A stretch of DNA of 34,627 bases. Source: Synergistaceae bacterium (lineage in GTDB: Bacteria > Synergistota > Synergistia > Synergistales > Synergistaceae). The notes beneath the pieces were generated by a model. The model was not told where the DNA came from. It did not search any database and was given only the letters and a program-made list of their open reading frames with translations. Position numbers and translations under genes: made by a program. Location of the stretch: contig JAIRNC010000115.1 of assembly GCA_031258255.1 (NCBI GenBank), positions 1 through 34,627 on the forward strand. Reading direction: 5' to 3'. Of this stretch, positions 17,194-24,767 are shown piece after piece; positions within the stretch are counted from its first letter, which is position 1; the number at the start of each line of letters is the position of its first letter.

Positions 17194-18102
17194 CTACGCT
17201 ATCTTCTCCTTCGGCGTCGCTCGTACGCGGGAGGAGAGCGTGAGCAGGATCCCGGTCACGTACATGGTACCCACTGCCCTGTCGTACATGTCGAAGCCCC
17301 GCTCGCAGGGACGGCTCATCCTGCTGTGGTCAAAGCGGGCAAAACCGCCGTACCCCGCTTCCTGATAGGCGGTCAGCACCCTCACCATGTCACGCGATTC
17401 GTGGGGGGAGCAGTGCTCCGTCTCCTCGAAGGCGCCGTCCTCCTTTGCCCTCACGTCCCTGAGCAGCGCGTAATGGATGCGCCCTGTGGAGACGTACTTG
17501 TTTATCATGCCCAGGTAAGCGTCGAAGCCGGACGATTCGAGGCCCGCGCTCGACATGGCGATGCCGTGGCACGGCGCGCCGTGCAGCGAGAGAAACTTGT
17601 CTATGTCCCCCTCATCCGCTATGAGGCGATCCGTCCCTGAGCCAGGCGCGCAAAGCTCGCCGAAGCGGAACGCCATGTTGACGCCTCTTTTGTGGGCGAC
17701 CGGGACTATCTCCCGCACGAAGGACGCCAGGTTCGCCCAGAGCCCATCCCTGCCCAGGGCCTTGAAGCTGTCGTCCGCTTCCGGCGCGAAGCCGTAGCCG
17801 ATGACGCCGATGCCAGCCGCCGAGAGGCGGGCTATGTTCTCCCTGTATTCGTCGATGTGGCGCTCGAAGTCGCCGCCGCGCAACTTTATGTCGCGATGCA
17901 CCGGCAGGTCCTCCAGGACACGGCAGACATACCCGCCGGACTCGACCCTCTCCCTCTCTGCCGCGATGCGCTCGACTGAGATCGTCCCCCCTGAAAGATC
18001 GCTGCCGGCGAGCGATACGCCGGCGACCCCGCGCATATAACTCAGGTTGTCTATTGTCACAGGGTCATTGTCGCCAAACCATGGGAATGTCATCTTCATC
18101 AT
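17194..18102 (-). CDS. Mannonate dehydratase-like (UxuA family) protein, divergent
   Basis: The start is ATG 18102 (MMKMTFPWFG), with GGAG ten bases upstream, giving 302 residues; typical UxuA proteins have about 350-400. The N-terminus KMTFPWFGDNDPV, the C-terminal RFDHSRM and GFDMYDRAVGTMYVTGI match UxuA, a TIM-barrel enzyme dehydrating D-mannonate in hexuronate catabolism. Two metal-binding motifs are changed: the family CTGS reads MSSAG (Ser184-Ser185), and HFVHFRNI reads IHYALLRDV, where only His210 of the two histidines remains. It may be inactive or use another substrate. No other hexuronate genes are nearby. Confidence 0.72.
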   Translation of the reverse strand: MMKMTFPWFGDNDPVTIDNLSYMRGVAGVSLAGSDLSGGTISVERIAAERERVESGGYVCRVLEDLPVHRDIKLRGGDFERHIDEYRENIARLSAAGIGVIGYGFAPEADDSFKALGRDGLWANLASFVREIVPVAHKRGVNMAFRFGELCAPGSGTDRLIADEGDIDKFLSLHGAPCHGIAMSSAGLESSGFDAYLGMINKYVSTGRIHYALLRDVRAKEDGAFEETEHCSPHESRDMVRVLTAYQEAGYGGFARFDHSRMSRPCERGFDMYDRAVGTMYVTGILLTLSSRVRATPKEKIA

Positions 18103-18243
18103 AATCAACGAACTCCAATCATGCAATAAAATACGGAACCGCTATTAGCGGAGGCCAGCCGCACACGACGACGGGCCCTTTGCCCGTTTGACTCGCTCTT
18201 AATTTGTCACTTCAGCTGTGGTTTTTGCGAACGTGAGGTGTAA

Positions 18244-18714
18244 TTACGACGGGAGAAGCCGCTCGATGGCCTTAAGCCAGTTTTTCATGTCGGCAGAGCT
18301 GCCGACCGCGCAGAAACCGCTTGCGGCGGCTGATCTGATGTACTCGGACTCGTACGCTTTCACCATGCTGCGCAAGGAGCGCGGCGACATGCCAGCAGCG
18401 TCGCGCGCTGTCCTCCTGCCGGTTTCCGGCTGGTGGCGCCATGCGGCTTTCTGATAGTCGTGCGCATCGTACGAGTCAGCGTAGATATCGACATGGAGAC
18501 GATACGTCGTCCCGTCCCAAAACACATCCATGCCCCTCTGCGCCTCGTTTGCGCCGCGTGGCGCGGCAGATGCCTCCGAAAGGCTGAGAGCGTCCCCTGA
18601 GAAAACAGAGGAGACGCCATAGAAAAGGGGAACCCGCAGCGCCAGAACGGCAAGGGCAAACACCGCCACGAACAAGAAGAGCTTAGACCTTGAAACTTTG
18701 ACACTGCCGCGCAT
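18244..18714 (-). CDS. Hypothetical single-pass membrane protein
   Basis: The ATG at 18714 is chosen because GAGGTGA lies just before it and a hydrophobic helix then begins near the N-terminus; an earlier ATG would add 34 residues with no ribosome site. The 156-residue product has one helix (about residues 12-30, LFLFVAVFALAVLAL) and a polar extracytoplasmic part with WDGTTYRLHVDIY and a Lys/Arg/Ser-rich tail. No family is recognised. It sits 109 bases after pyrD on the same strand. Confidence 0.7.
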   Translation of the reverse strand: MRGSVKVSRSKLFLFVAVFALAVLALRVPLFYGVSSVFSGDALSLSEASAAPRGANEAQRGMDVFWDGTTYRLHVDIYADSYDAHDYQKAAWRHQPETGRRTARDAAGMSPRSLRSMVKAYESEYIRSAAASGFCAVGSSADMKNWLKAIERLLPS

Positions 18715-18823
18715 CGCTGTCACCTCATCACCCCAGGACGCAAAACTAGCATCCCCCGCATACGACGAGAAAGCTAAAAACAGGCAGATGTTAGCAACAT
18801 TTTCCGGCGATGTCAATAAGGAA

Positions 18824-19735
18824 TTAATTGTTTAAAATTACGGCGCCGACTAAATCCTTGATTCTGGACACGCCATGTTTTTCCATATATGACTCGATGT
18901 CATTTACGGTATTCACGCTGCAAACGGGATCATAAAAATTACCGGTCCCTATAGAAATTGCCGTTGCGCCTGCCAAAATAAACTCTATCGCGTCGTTCCC
19001 GTTGACTATGCCACCCATCCCCAATACAGGGATGCGGACAGCCTGAGCGGCTTCATACACCATCCTGACCGCTATGGGCCTGATCGCGGGCCCCGACAGC
19101 CCTCCCGTGTTGTTCCCCAGTATGGGGCGCCTGGTGTTTATGTCTATGCACATCGACAGGAACGTGTTTACGAGCGAAACCGCGTCCGCTCCGGCGTCCT
19201 CCGCGCCCTTGGCAAGGCTCGCGATATCCGAGACGTTGGGGGTCAGTTTCACGATCAGCGGTTTGCTCAGGACGCGGCGCACCCTGCCCGTGACCTCTTT
19301 CACGGTCTCGTAGTCACCGCCTAGGGCGCCGCCGCCGGCCTTCACGTTTGGGCACGACAGGTTAAGCTCGACCCCGTCTATGTCCGCAGAGTCCAAAATT
19401 TTGCAGACGTCGACGCAATCTTCGACCGTGCCGCCACAGGCGTTTACGATGACTGCCGCGTCAAATTTCCGGAGCCAGGGCAGATAATGCTCCACGACAT
19501 ACTCCACGCCCGGATTTTGAAGCCCGATGGCGTTCAGCAACCCGCCAGGCGTTTCGCATATCCTGGGTGGCGCATTCCCTGCCTTAGGTTTTAAGGAAGT
19601 CCCCTTGGTGATGATCCCGCCTAATATATTTAAATCAAATAATTCCGAAAATTCCTTGCCATATCCAAAAGTCCCAGAGGAAACCATGACCGGGTTTTTC
19701 ATTTTTATCCCAGCGAAATCAACGCTCATGTCCAT
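18824..19735 (-). CDS. pyrD: Dihydroorotate dehydrogenase B, catalytic subunit
   Basis: The start is ATG 19735, eight bases after GGAGGG, giving 303 residues. The protein is an FMN-binding TIM barrel that oxidises dihydroorotate to orotate in pyrimidine synthesis. SGTFGYG, TKGTSLKP, NAIGLQNPG and NLSCPN, which carries the class 1B catalytic cysteine, are seen, along with KLTPNV, GGLSGPAI, GMGGI and ISIGTGNF. It lies 22 bases after pyrK, its electron-transfer partner, so it is the NAD-linked PyrDK type. The codons of this gene and pyrK are noticeably AT-richer than their neighbours. Confidence 0.96.
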   Translation of the reverse strand: MDMSVDFAGIKMKNPVMVSSGTFGYGKEFSELFDLNILGGIITKGTSLKPKAGNAPPRICETPGGLLNAIGLQNPGVEYVVEHYLPWLRKFDAAVIVNACGGTVEDCVDVCKILDSADIDGVELNLSCPNVKAGGGALGGDYETVKEVTGRVRRVLSKPLIVKLTPNVSDIASLAKGAEDAGADAVSLVNTFLSMCIDINTRRPILGNNTGGLSGPAIRPIAVRMVYEAAQAVRIPVLGMGGIVNGNDAIEFILAGATAISIGTGNFYDPVCSVNTVNDIESYMEKHGVSRIKDLVGAVILNN

Positions 19736-19757
19736 AATCTGACCCTCCAGGCAAAGG

Positions 19758-20543
19758 CTAGAATTCCACATCCGCAGCGTTAAAGACCGGCCCGTCCTTA
19801 CAGACGCGGGCATAGGCGGGGGGCTTTCCCGTGTCGCTGAACTTTACGGCGCACCCCATGCAAGCCCCGATCGCACACCCCATTCTCTCCTCAAGGGAAA
19901 CTTGACAGGGGATCTCGCGCCTGGCGGCAATTTCTTTGACGCTGCGCAGCATCGGCAAGGGGCCGCACGCGAAGATCGCGTCAATATCGTCTGAACCGAG
20001 GTCGCTGTCGAGATTTCGGCAGACACTGCCTCTGAGCCCGTATGTGCCGTCGTCCGTGAATATATTCAACGCGTGGCACTGTTCTCTGAACTCATCCTCA
20101 AGAACCACGTTATCCTTGGAACGGAAACCCAGACGCACGAATGCGTTATGTTTCTTGGGTAACCGCTTTGCCAATAAGTAAAGAGGGAATATGCCGATCC
20201 CTCCGCCTATAATCATCACGTTGCCGCAACCGTCCCAGGAAAATACGCCATCGCCGAGCGGGCCGATGATATTGATATGCTCTCCGACATGCTTTTTTGA
20301 GAGCAGCCTCGTCCCCTGCCCCTTTGCCTGGAAAATAAAATCCACGATCCCATTTGACCTGTCAATGTCAAAAATGCTAAAGGGGCGCCTCAAAAAGGCC
20401 CCCAATCCGCCATCGACCTGTATTTGCAAAAACTGACCGGGTTTGGCGTTATCGCATATATTATTTGATCGCACCGAAAAGCGGTAAAGGCATGGGCCGA
20501 GACATTCCCTCTCCAGCAATTCTGAATCCTCGCAAAACAACAT
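19758..20543 (-). CDS. pyrK: Dihydroorotate dehydrogenase B, electron-transfer subunit
   Basis: The 261-residue subunit carries FAD and a [2Fe-2S] cluster and passes electrons from PyrD to NAD. An N-terminal ferredoxin-reductase barrel contains the FAD motif RRPFSI, the NAD-binding part has IGGGIGIFPLYLLAK, and near the C-terminus Cys residues in GCAIGACMGC and YARVCKDGPVF hold the iron-sulfur cluster. ATG 20543 has AGAAGG at six bases; a TTG at 20573 is open in frame but falls in a hairpin and lacks a ribosome site. It directly precedes pyrD. Confidence 0.95.
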   Translation of the reverse strand: MLFCEDSELLERECLGPCLYRFSVRSNNICDNAKPGQFLQIQVDGGLGAFLRRPFSIFDIDRSNGIVDFIFQAKGQGTRLLSKKHVGEHINIIGPLGDGVFSWDGCGNVMIIGGGIGIFPLYLLAKRLPKKHNAFVRLGFRSKDNVVLEDEFREQCHALNIFTDDGTYGLRGSVCRNLDSDLGSDDIDAIFACGPLPMLRSVKEIAARREIPCQVSLEERMGCAIGACMGCAVKFSDTGKPPAYARVCKDGPVFNAADVEF

Positions 20544-20559
20544 ACAAAGCACCTTCTGT

Positions 20560-20587
20560 CTTTTAGCGGCCAAGACGCCGCTAAAAG
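20560..20587 (-). promoter_or_regulatory. Perfect hairpin in the leader just before pyrK
   Basis: An 11-bp perfect stem (20560-20570 with 20577-20587) has a 6-base loop. It lies between the reductase stop and the pyrK ribosome site. There is no T-tract, so it may be an mRNA processing or attenuation element rather than a terminator. Confidence 0.5.
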
Positions 20588-20597
20588 AGATTATAAC

Positions 20598-21224
20598 CTA
20601 TCGAATGAAATGAGTGTACACGTGCGGCTCGTCCTCCGGGGGCGGTATCGTCGCCTTGCTGGCGTTTATTATCTTTATGAGCCAGGCCATCGCGCGGGCA
20701 TTTTTGAGAACGGTCTGCGCCCCCTCGGCATCCTGGATGGCATCGCCTTTTTCCATGCCGTAGATGACCGTCCAGTACTGGCTTGGCGGGGTGACGGTCT
20801 CAGAAAGGTTGAAGTAATTCATGAGCTGGTGCACGACGTCCACGCCGCCAGCCCTCCTAACAGCGGTGACTGCCGTCCCGACCTTGAACTTAAAGTAAGC
20901 CGAGCTGCTGTAGAACACCCTGTCTAAAAAGCACTTCATTGTCCCAGGGATCCCCGCGTAGTACGTAGGCGCGCCCAGTATTATGCCGTCGGCTTCCCTC
21001 ATCTTCGGCACCGCCTCAGCCACGATGTCGTCCTTAAAGACGCAGAGGTTGCGCTCTGACGTCATGCAATACCCGCATCCGACGCACCCATGGATCTGCA
21101 GGCCGCCGACATGGACAAACTCGGTTTCAATCCCCTCCCTCGACAGGACCTCTGCCGCCAGCCGCAGCGCAAAAGCAGTGTTGCCGTCCTTCCTCGGGCT
21201 TCCGTTCACAGCTATGACCTTCAC
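20598..21224 (-). CDS. NAD(P)H-dependent FMN reductase / flavodoxin-family protein
   Basis: The 208-residue flavodoxin-fold protein starts at GTG 21224, six bases after GGAGGT. The FMN phosphate loop GSPRKDGNT is at the N-terminus. The Cys-rich GCVGCGYCM after the second strand and the GAPTYYAGIPG loop are typical of the iron-sulfur flavoprotein-like and NADPH-FMN reductase family. It probably moves electrons to an unknown acceptor. A paralogue lies directly upstream, and pyrK follows. Confidence 0.88.
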   Translation of the reverse strand: MKVIAVNGSPRKDGNTAFALRLAAEVLSREGIETEFVHVGGLQIHGCVGCGYCMTSERNLCVFKDDIVAEAVPKMREADGIILGAPTYYAGIPGTMKCFLDRVFYSSSAYFKFKVGTAVTAVRRAGGVDVVHQLMNYFNLSETVTPPSQYWTVIYGMEKGDAIQDAEGAQTVLKNARAMAWLIKIINASKATIPPPEDEPHVYTHFIR

Positions 21225-21249
21225 GCGAACACCTCCACATTCAACAGAA

Positions 21250-21798
21250 CTACAGGCTTCTTCCCAGAGCCTCTGCCTTGGAGAGCCAGTCGCCAGAGGA
21301 AATGTCCCCTACGGCGTAAACGCCGTTTGCGTAGATCTCTCCCGCGATATCCAGCTTGCAGAACCCACACGCCAGATCAAAGGATTTGCGCAGCCCGTCG
21401 AAGCACGAGGGGGATTCATCGCCGGCCACGGCCAAGAGCACGGCGCGCTTGCCCCTGATGTCGGCTTTCGCGTCTGGCGAGAAATAAGGCAGGAGCCTGT
21501 CCCATACGGGTTTGATCTGCGCCGGCCAGGAGTAGAAATAAAGCGGGACGGCAAACACGAAGACATCGGACGTGTCAAGCGCGCTGTAGATTTCAGCCAT
21601 GTCGTCGTGCAGAAAACAGTGCGTGCCGTTCATCCAGCATCTCCGGCAGTCGATGCAGCCACCGATCCTGAGCGTGTGGACGCGTATGATCCGCACGGCG
21701 TGCCCTGAATCGGTCGCCCCCTTTGCGAAAGCGGCGGCCAACTGCTCACTGTTACCGTTCCGCCTGGGGCTGCCCAACAGCGTGGTGATTTTATACAT
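21250..21798 (-). CDS. Flavodoxin-family NAD(P)H-dependent oxidoreductase
   Basis: The 182-residue flavodoxin-fold protein begins at ATG 21798, eight bases after GGGAGG. The FMN loop GSPRRNGNS, the Cys pattern CIDCRRCW and the flavin-contact loop AVPLYFYSWPAQ match the family. It is the first gene of the flavodoxin pair. A consensus promoter at 21872-21900 drives it. The pair is diverged in sequence, so it is not a recent tandem copy. Confidence 0.88.
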   Translation of the reverse strand: MYKITTLLGSPRRNGNSEQLAAAFAKGATDSGHAVRIIRVHTLRIGGCIDCRRCWMNGTHCFLHDDMAEIYSALDTSDVFVFAVPLYFYSWPAQIKPVWDRLLPYFSPDAKADIRGKRAVLLAVAGDESPSCFDGLRKSFDLACGFCKLDIAGEIYANGVYAVGDISSGDWLSKAEALGRSL

Positions 21799-21871
21799 GC
21801 GCAAAACCTCCCTCTCGCCCCTCGTAAAGGCGTGACAGACGCATTCAATTTTTCCTCGTTATCAATAGAGC

Positions 21872-21900
21872 ATAATACATGATCCGTGGCTCAATGTCAA
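21872..21900 (-). promoter_or_regulatory. Consensus promoter for the flavodoxin/pyrKD run
   Basis: On the minus strand TTGACA (complement of 21895-21900), 17 bases, then TATTAT (complement of 21872-21877). It lies 74 bases upstream of the first gene, with nothing else between. Confidence 0.75.
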
Positions 21901-21955
21901 AAAAGCTGAGTCGCGAAAGTAAATGCCGCAGCCCTCGACAATTACGATATGCCGC

Positions 21956-21984
21956 TTGACAGGGGCAGATTATGAATTTAAAAT
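21956..21984 (+). promoter_or_regulatory. Consensus promoter for the candidate structured RNA / metQ
   Basis: TTGACA (21956-21961), 17 bases, TAAAAT (21979-21984). Transcription would start near 21991. It faces away from the flavodoxin promoter. Confidence 0.75.
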
Positions 21985-21990
21985 CCACTT

Positions 21991-22193
21991 AGGATAAAGG
22001 GTATTTTACTTTTACGGCAGGAGGCGAGCGGACATGAGGCAATCTGTGAATGTGGTCTTTTTCGAGACTCGCTTTGCGTTAGCGATGTGTCGCGCGTCCT
22101 GGTTCCCGTCTCGGGCGCCCGCCGCGTGAGGTCGCGTAGCGAAGCCTGATTGACGGGGATCCCAGGTACGAACGGGATCCCATTTTTTTTGCA
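21991..22193 (+). ncRNA. Candidate structured RNA or leader, about 200 nt
   Basis: It is bounded by a consensus promoter and an intrinsic terminator and contains no convincing open frame. Local hairpins are visible: GTCT/AGAC and TCGCT/AGCGA around 22054-22085, and CCCG/CGGG around 22106-22116. CAGG near 22018 could pair with CCTG near 22145, giving a long closed structure. Size and build recall 6S RNA, but no conserved sequence proves it. The SAM-I core, T-box sequence and other common riboswitch motifs were looked for by eye and not found. It could instead be a metQ leader with regulated termination. Confidence 0.45.
22156..22190 (+). terminator. Intrinsic terminator upstream of metQ
   Basis: GGGATCCC at 22156-22163 and 22174-22181 forms an 8-bp stem with a 10-base loop, followed after one A by eight Ts (22183-22190). 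Standing 88 bases before the metQ start, it either ends a separate small RNA or acts as a regulated terminator in the metQ leader. Confidence 0.82.
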
Positions 22194-22277
22194 CGGGCTT
22201 TTACGAAAGGAGGGCAGCGGTTTTAAAATCAGCAGGGTACGGCTTCGAACATTAATAAAAAAAGGGAGTGTGTGATA

Positions 22278-23072
22278 ATGCAGTTGATTCGGAGGATTCT
22301 TTTCATAGCGCTGACATTGCTCGTTTTTATCCCGTCTGGCTCACAGGCCGCGGACGACAAGAAGATCGTGATCGGGGTAACCCCGTTCCCGCACGGTGAG
22401 ATCGTGAAGGTAGCCGTTCCTCTTCTCGAAAAAGAGGGCTACGCCGTGGAGATCAAGGAGTTCAACGATTACGTCACGCCGAACATCGCGCTCAACGACG
22501 GCAGCCTCACGGCGAATTTCTTTCAGCACATCCCGTATCTCGACGACCAGGTGAAGAACCAGAAGTACGACATCGCTTGGGTCGCAAAGGTACACATCGA
22601 GCCGCTTGGCATATATTCGAAGAAGGTGAAGGCCGTCGGGGACATACCGGACGGGGCGACCGTCGCCGTGCCTAACGACCCGACGAACAACGCCAGGGCG
22701 CTCCGCGTCCTCGAAAAGGCCGGGCTGATCAAGGTGAAGCCAGGGGAGCTGGTCACCGCCCGCGACATCACTGACAACCCAAAAAACATAAAGATCGTGG
22801 AACTTGAGGCCGCCCAGCTGCCTAGGACCCTGGACGATACGTCGGCGTCGGTCATCAACACCAACTTCGCGGTAGAGGCCGGGCTAAACCCGGCGAAGGA
22901 CGCCATCGCGATAGAGGACAAGGACTCCCCTTACGCCAACGTCCTCGTAGTCCGCAAGGCAGATATCGAGAAGCCGGCGATCAAAGCGCTGGCAAAGGCG
23001 CTGGGCTCCCCGGAGGTCAAAAATTTCATAGACACGGAACTCACGCCAAAGGGGATAGTCGCCGCGTTCTAG
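22278..23072 (+). CDS. metQ: MetQ/NlpA-family substrate-binding protein
   Basis: The 264-residue periplasmic binding protein is of the MetQ/NlpA family, which delivers methionine or related ligands to a MetNI ABC transporter. IGVTPFPHGEIV, FNDYVTPNIALNDGSLTANFFQ, GATVAVPNDPTNNARAL and LDDTSASVINTNFA are typical. The N-terminus is a signal peptide ending SGSQA before ADDKK. No lipobox cysteine exists, and the protein has no cysteine at all, unlike most MetQ lipoproteins. ATG 22278 is preferred over GTG 22272 by spacing from GGGAG. No metN or metI gene is in the window, so ligand and transporter are unproven. Confidence 0.9.
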   Translation: MQLIRRILFIALTLLVFIPSGSQAADDKKIVIGVTPFPHGEIVKVAVPLLEKEGYAVEIKEFNDYVTPNIALNDGSLTANFFQHIPYLDDQVKNQKYDIAWVAKVHIEPLGIYSKKVKAVGDIPDGATVAVPNDPTNNARALRVLEKAGLIKVKPGELVTARDITDNPKNIKIVELEAAQLPRTLDDTSASVINTNFAVEAGLNPAKDAIAIEDKDSPYANVLVVRKADIEKPAIKALAKALGSPEVKNFIDTELTPKGIVAAF

Positions 23073-23088
23073 GCGCCCCTGCAAGAAT

Positions 23089-23112
23089 GGGGCGGGATCT
23101 TATTCCCGCCCC
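23089..23112. terminator. Hairpin between convergent metQ and PTS IIC gene
   Basis: GGGGCGGGA (23089-23097) pairs perfectly with TCCCGCCCC (23104-23112), loop TCTTAT. It can serve both converging genes; the T-run is weak. Confidence 0.65.
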
Positions 23113-23138
23113 TATGCTTCCGCTCTCCTTTAAGGAAC

Positions 23139-24239
23139 TTAACACTCGATCCACAGATCGCGATCCTTTATGACGCAGCGCCTGCGCATCCATTCCGAGA
23201 CTAGCCAGGCGACGGCGGCGGGGATGACCACCGATGTCGCGAGCAGGCCCATCCAGTCGAAATACGTTGGGATCATGGCGGTCTCACCCAGCGCCGCTGC
23301 CGCTTCCGACGGGGCAAACCAGCCCGTCACCACTCCGATTGGCCCCACCACGCCGGACGTGCCCATGCCGGACGCAATGGGCGGGCCGTTCTGCCTCAGC
23401 TTGAAAATAACGGTCGCCACTGGGCCATTGACGAGCGACGCGGCGACGGCGGGCAGCCAGAGGACGGGCTTTCTCATCAGGTTGGGGATTTGCAGCATGG
23501 ACGTGCCAAGACCCTGCGCCAGCAGCCCGCCGATTTTATTTTCCCTCCACGAGGCGACAGCGAAGCCCACCATGTGCGCGCAGCACCCGGCGACCGCTGC
23601 CCCGCCCGCCAGGCCGACCAGGCCGAGGGCGGCGCAGATCGCGGCAGAGCTGACGGGCAGCGTTAGGATGATGCCGACTATGCCGGAGACCAGGATGCCC
23701 ATGATGAACGGCTGCATCTCCGTGGCCCACATGATGGCGATGCCGAAGGACGAAGCGACCCTGCCGATGGGGGGGGCCAGCAGATAAGCGGCTGAGATGC
23801 CGACAGCGATGGTTACGAAGGGGGAGATGATCAGGTCCACCGGCGTGACTTTCGAGACCAGCTTCCCTGAGAACACGGCGATCAGCGTGATGAAGTACAC
23901 TGCCAGCGGCCCACCGGACCCGCCCAGCGCGTTAGCGGCCTGGCCCACCGCCACAAGAGAATAAAGCACGAAGGACGGCGCCTTGAGCGCGAAGCCGATG
24001 GAAAGGGCCATTGCGGCGCCGGTGCCAGCCGTGGCGAACCCACCGATCTGATTGAGGAAGGGTATGCCGAGCTGGGTGCCCAGCGTGTTCATGATCGTTC
24101 CGATGAGCAACGATGCGAAAAGGCCGTGAGCCATGGCGCCCAAGGCGTCTATGCCGATCCTGCGCCAGGTCAGCTCTATGCCCTGCCTCTTCAAAAAAAC
24201 AGCAATCGAGCCGCTGTCAGCGACATTTAACGAAACCAT
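23139..24239 (-). CDS. Orphan PTS IIC-type membrane protein (PTS_EIIC_2 family)
   Basis: The 366-residue protein is very hydrophobic, with roughly nine or ten membrane segments and many Gly-rich turns. It resembles the EIIC_2 group of PTS sugar-transporter IIC proteins, for example in NTLGTQLGIPFLNQIGGFA, GGSGGPLAVYF, PVDLIISPF and MGTSGVVGPIGV. ATG 24239 is chosen because GAGAGGGG lies eight bases upstream; the open frame extends to 24299. No IIA or IIB partner is adjacent, so phosphotransfer-coupled uptake cannot be assumed. The substrate is unknown. Confidence 0.82.
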   Translation of the reverse strand: MVSLNVADSGSIAVFLKRQGIELTWRRIGIDALGAMAHGLFASLLIGTIMNTLGTQLGIPFLNQIGGFATAGTGAAMALSIGFALKAPSFVLYSLVAVGQAANALGGSGGPLAVYFITLIAVFSGKLVSKVTPVDLIISPFVTIAVGISAAYLLAPPIGRVASSFGIAIMWATEMQPFIMGILVSGIVGIILTLPVSSAAICAALGLVGLAGGAAVAGCCAHMVGFAVASWRENKIGGLLAQGLGTSMLQIPNLMRKPVLWLPAVAASLVNGPVATVIFKLRQNGPPIASGMGTSGVVGPIGVVTGWFAPSEAAAALGETAMIPTYFDWMGLLATSVVIPAAVAWLVSEWMRRRCVIKDRDLWIEC

Positions 24240-24403
24240 ACGACCATCCCCTCTCGTTAATTGAGAACGTAGCATATACAAAAAAGAACGAAAACGCAAT
24301 ACGAACCAGATTTACGTCGCTCGTCCGACGTCCCGAGGGACGGGTTCGCTGCGTTCGCTCGAAAAACCTGGCATCTCGCGCGAAATCGATTGCCGGATAC
24401 AGC

Positions 24404-24436
24404 AAAAAACCCCGGACATCCGTGTCCGAGGTTTTT
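24404..24436. terminator. Bidirectional intrinsic terminator
   Basis: A-tract, GGACA/TGTCC-type stem with TCCG loop, then TTTTTT on the plus strand; read on minus it also ends in TTTTTT. It lies 18 bases beyond the end of the small YjfB-like gene and is its terminator. Confidence 0.85.
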
Positions 24437-24453
24437 TGTGGTTTGAGAGTGCG

Positions 24454-24627
24454 TCAAGCCACAGTGTTAATTTGCTGTCCGATGCCCGATTTCCCGAGCA
24501 GTTGGTTAAGCAGATCCGACTGCAGGTCCGCCGTGGTGTTCATCACCTTCGCGGTCACAGCAGCCCCGATTTTCGCGCCTATCTCAGCCGCCTTCGCTCC
24601 GCTTATGCTGCTTACCAGATCCATCAT
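24454..24627 (-). CDS. Small YjfB-like putative motility protein
   Basis: The 57-residue protein starts at ATG 24627, six bases after AGGAGGT. The pattern, a short N-terminus followed by IGAAVTAKVMNTTADLQSDLLNQLL, resembles the YjfB family of small proteins, linked to motility by regulation in Bacillus; the biochemical role is unknown. It is a single-gene unit with a strong terminator. A sigma-28-like promoter candidate lies 34 bases upstream. No other flagellar gene is in the window. Family assignment is from the pattern only. Confidence 0.65.
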   Translation of the reverse strand: MMDLVSSISGAKAAEIGAKIGAAVTAKVMNTTADLQSDLLNQLLGKSGIGQQINTVA

Positions 24628-24660
24628 GGCATCACCTCCTCGAGCACTCCTATAAGCTAA

Positions 24661-24687
24661 GTATCGACACGAAAAAACGCCCACTTG
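24661..24687 (-). promoter_or_regulatory. Candidate sigma-28 (flagellar) promoter for the YjfB-like gene
   Basis: On the minus strand CAAG (24684-24687), 15 bases, GTCGATAC (24661-24668). The sigma-28 consensus is TAAA, 15 bases, GCCGATAA; the -10 matches 6 of 8 and the -35 2 of 4. Position relative to the start codon is right. Confidence 0.35.
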
Positions 24688-24767
24688 AGCAATGCCACGT
24701 CGATTTTAAATGTAACGCCTCACTAAAATCAAATCGCTATCAGCAAAAATCAGAGAGGCCAGGCCGT

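Noticed and set aside
21991-22193. SAM-I riboswitch or T-box before metQ
   Set aside because: The conserved SAM-I core and the T-box sequence are not present, although ATGAGGCAA at 22034-22042 faintly recalls the SAM-I core. Kept as an unclassified structured RNA.
24300-24400. Possible tRNA or small RNA with a GGTTCG segment and a CGTCCC/GGGACG hairpin
   Set aside because: No acceptor stem, anticodon arm or CCA-like arrangement can be built around it; probably an ordinary leader with a hairpin.
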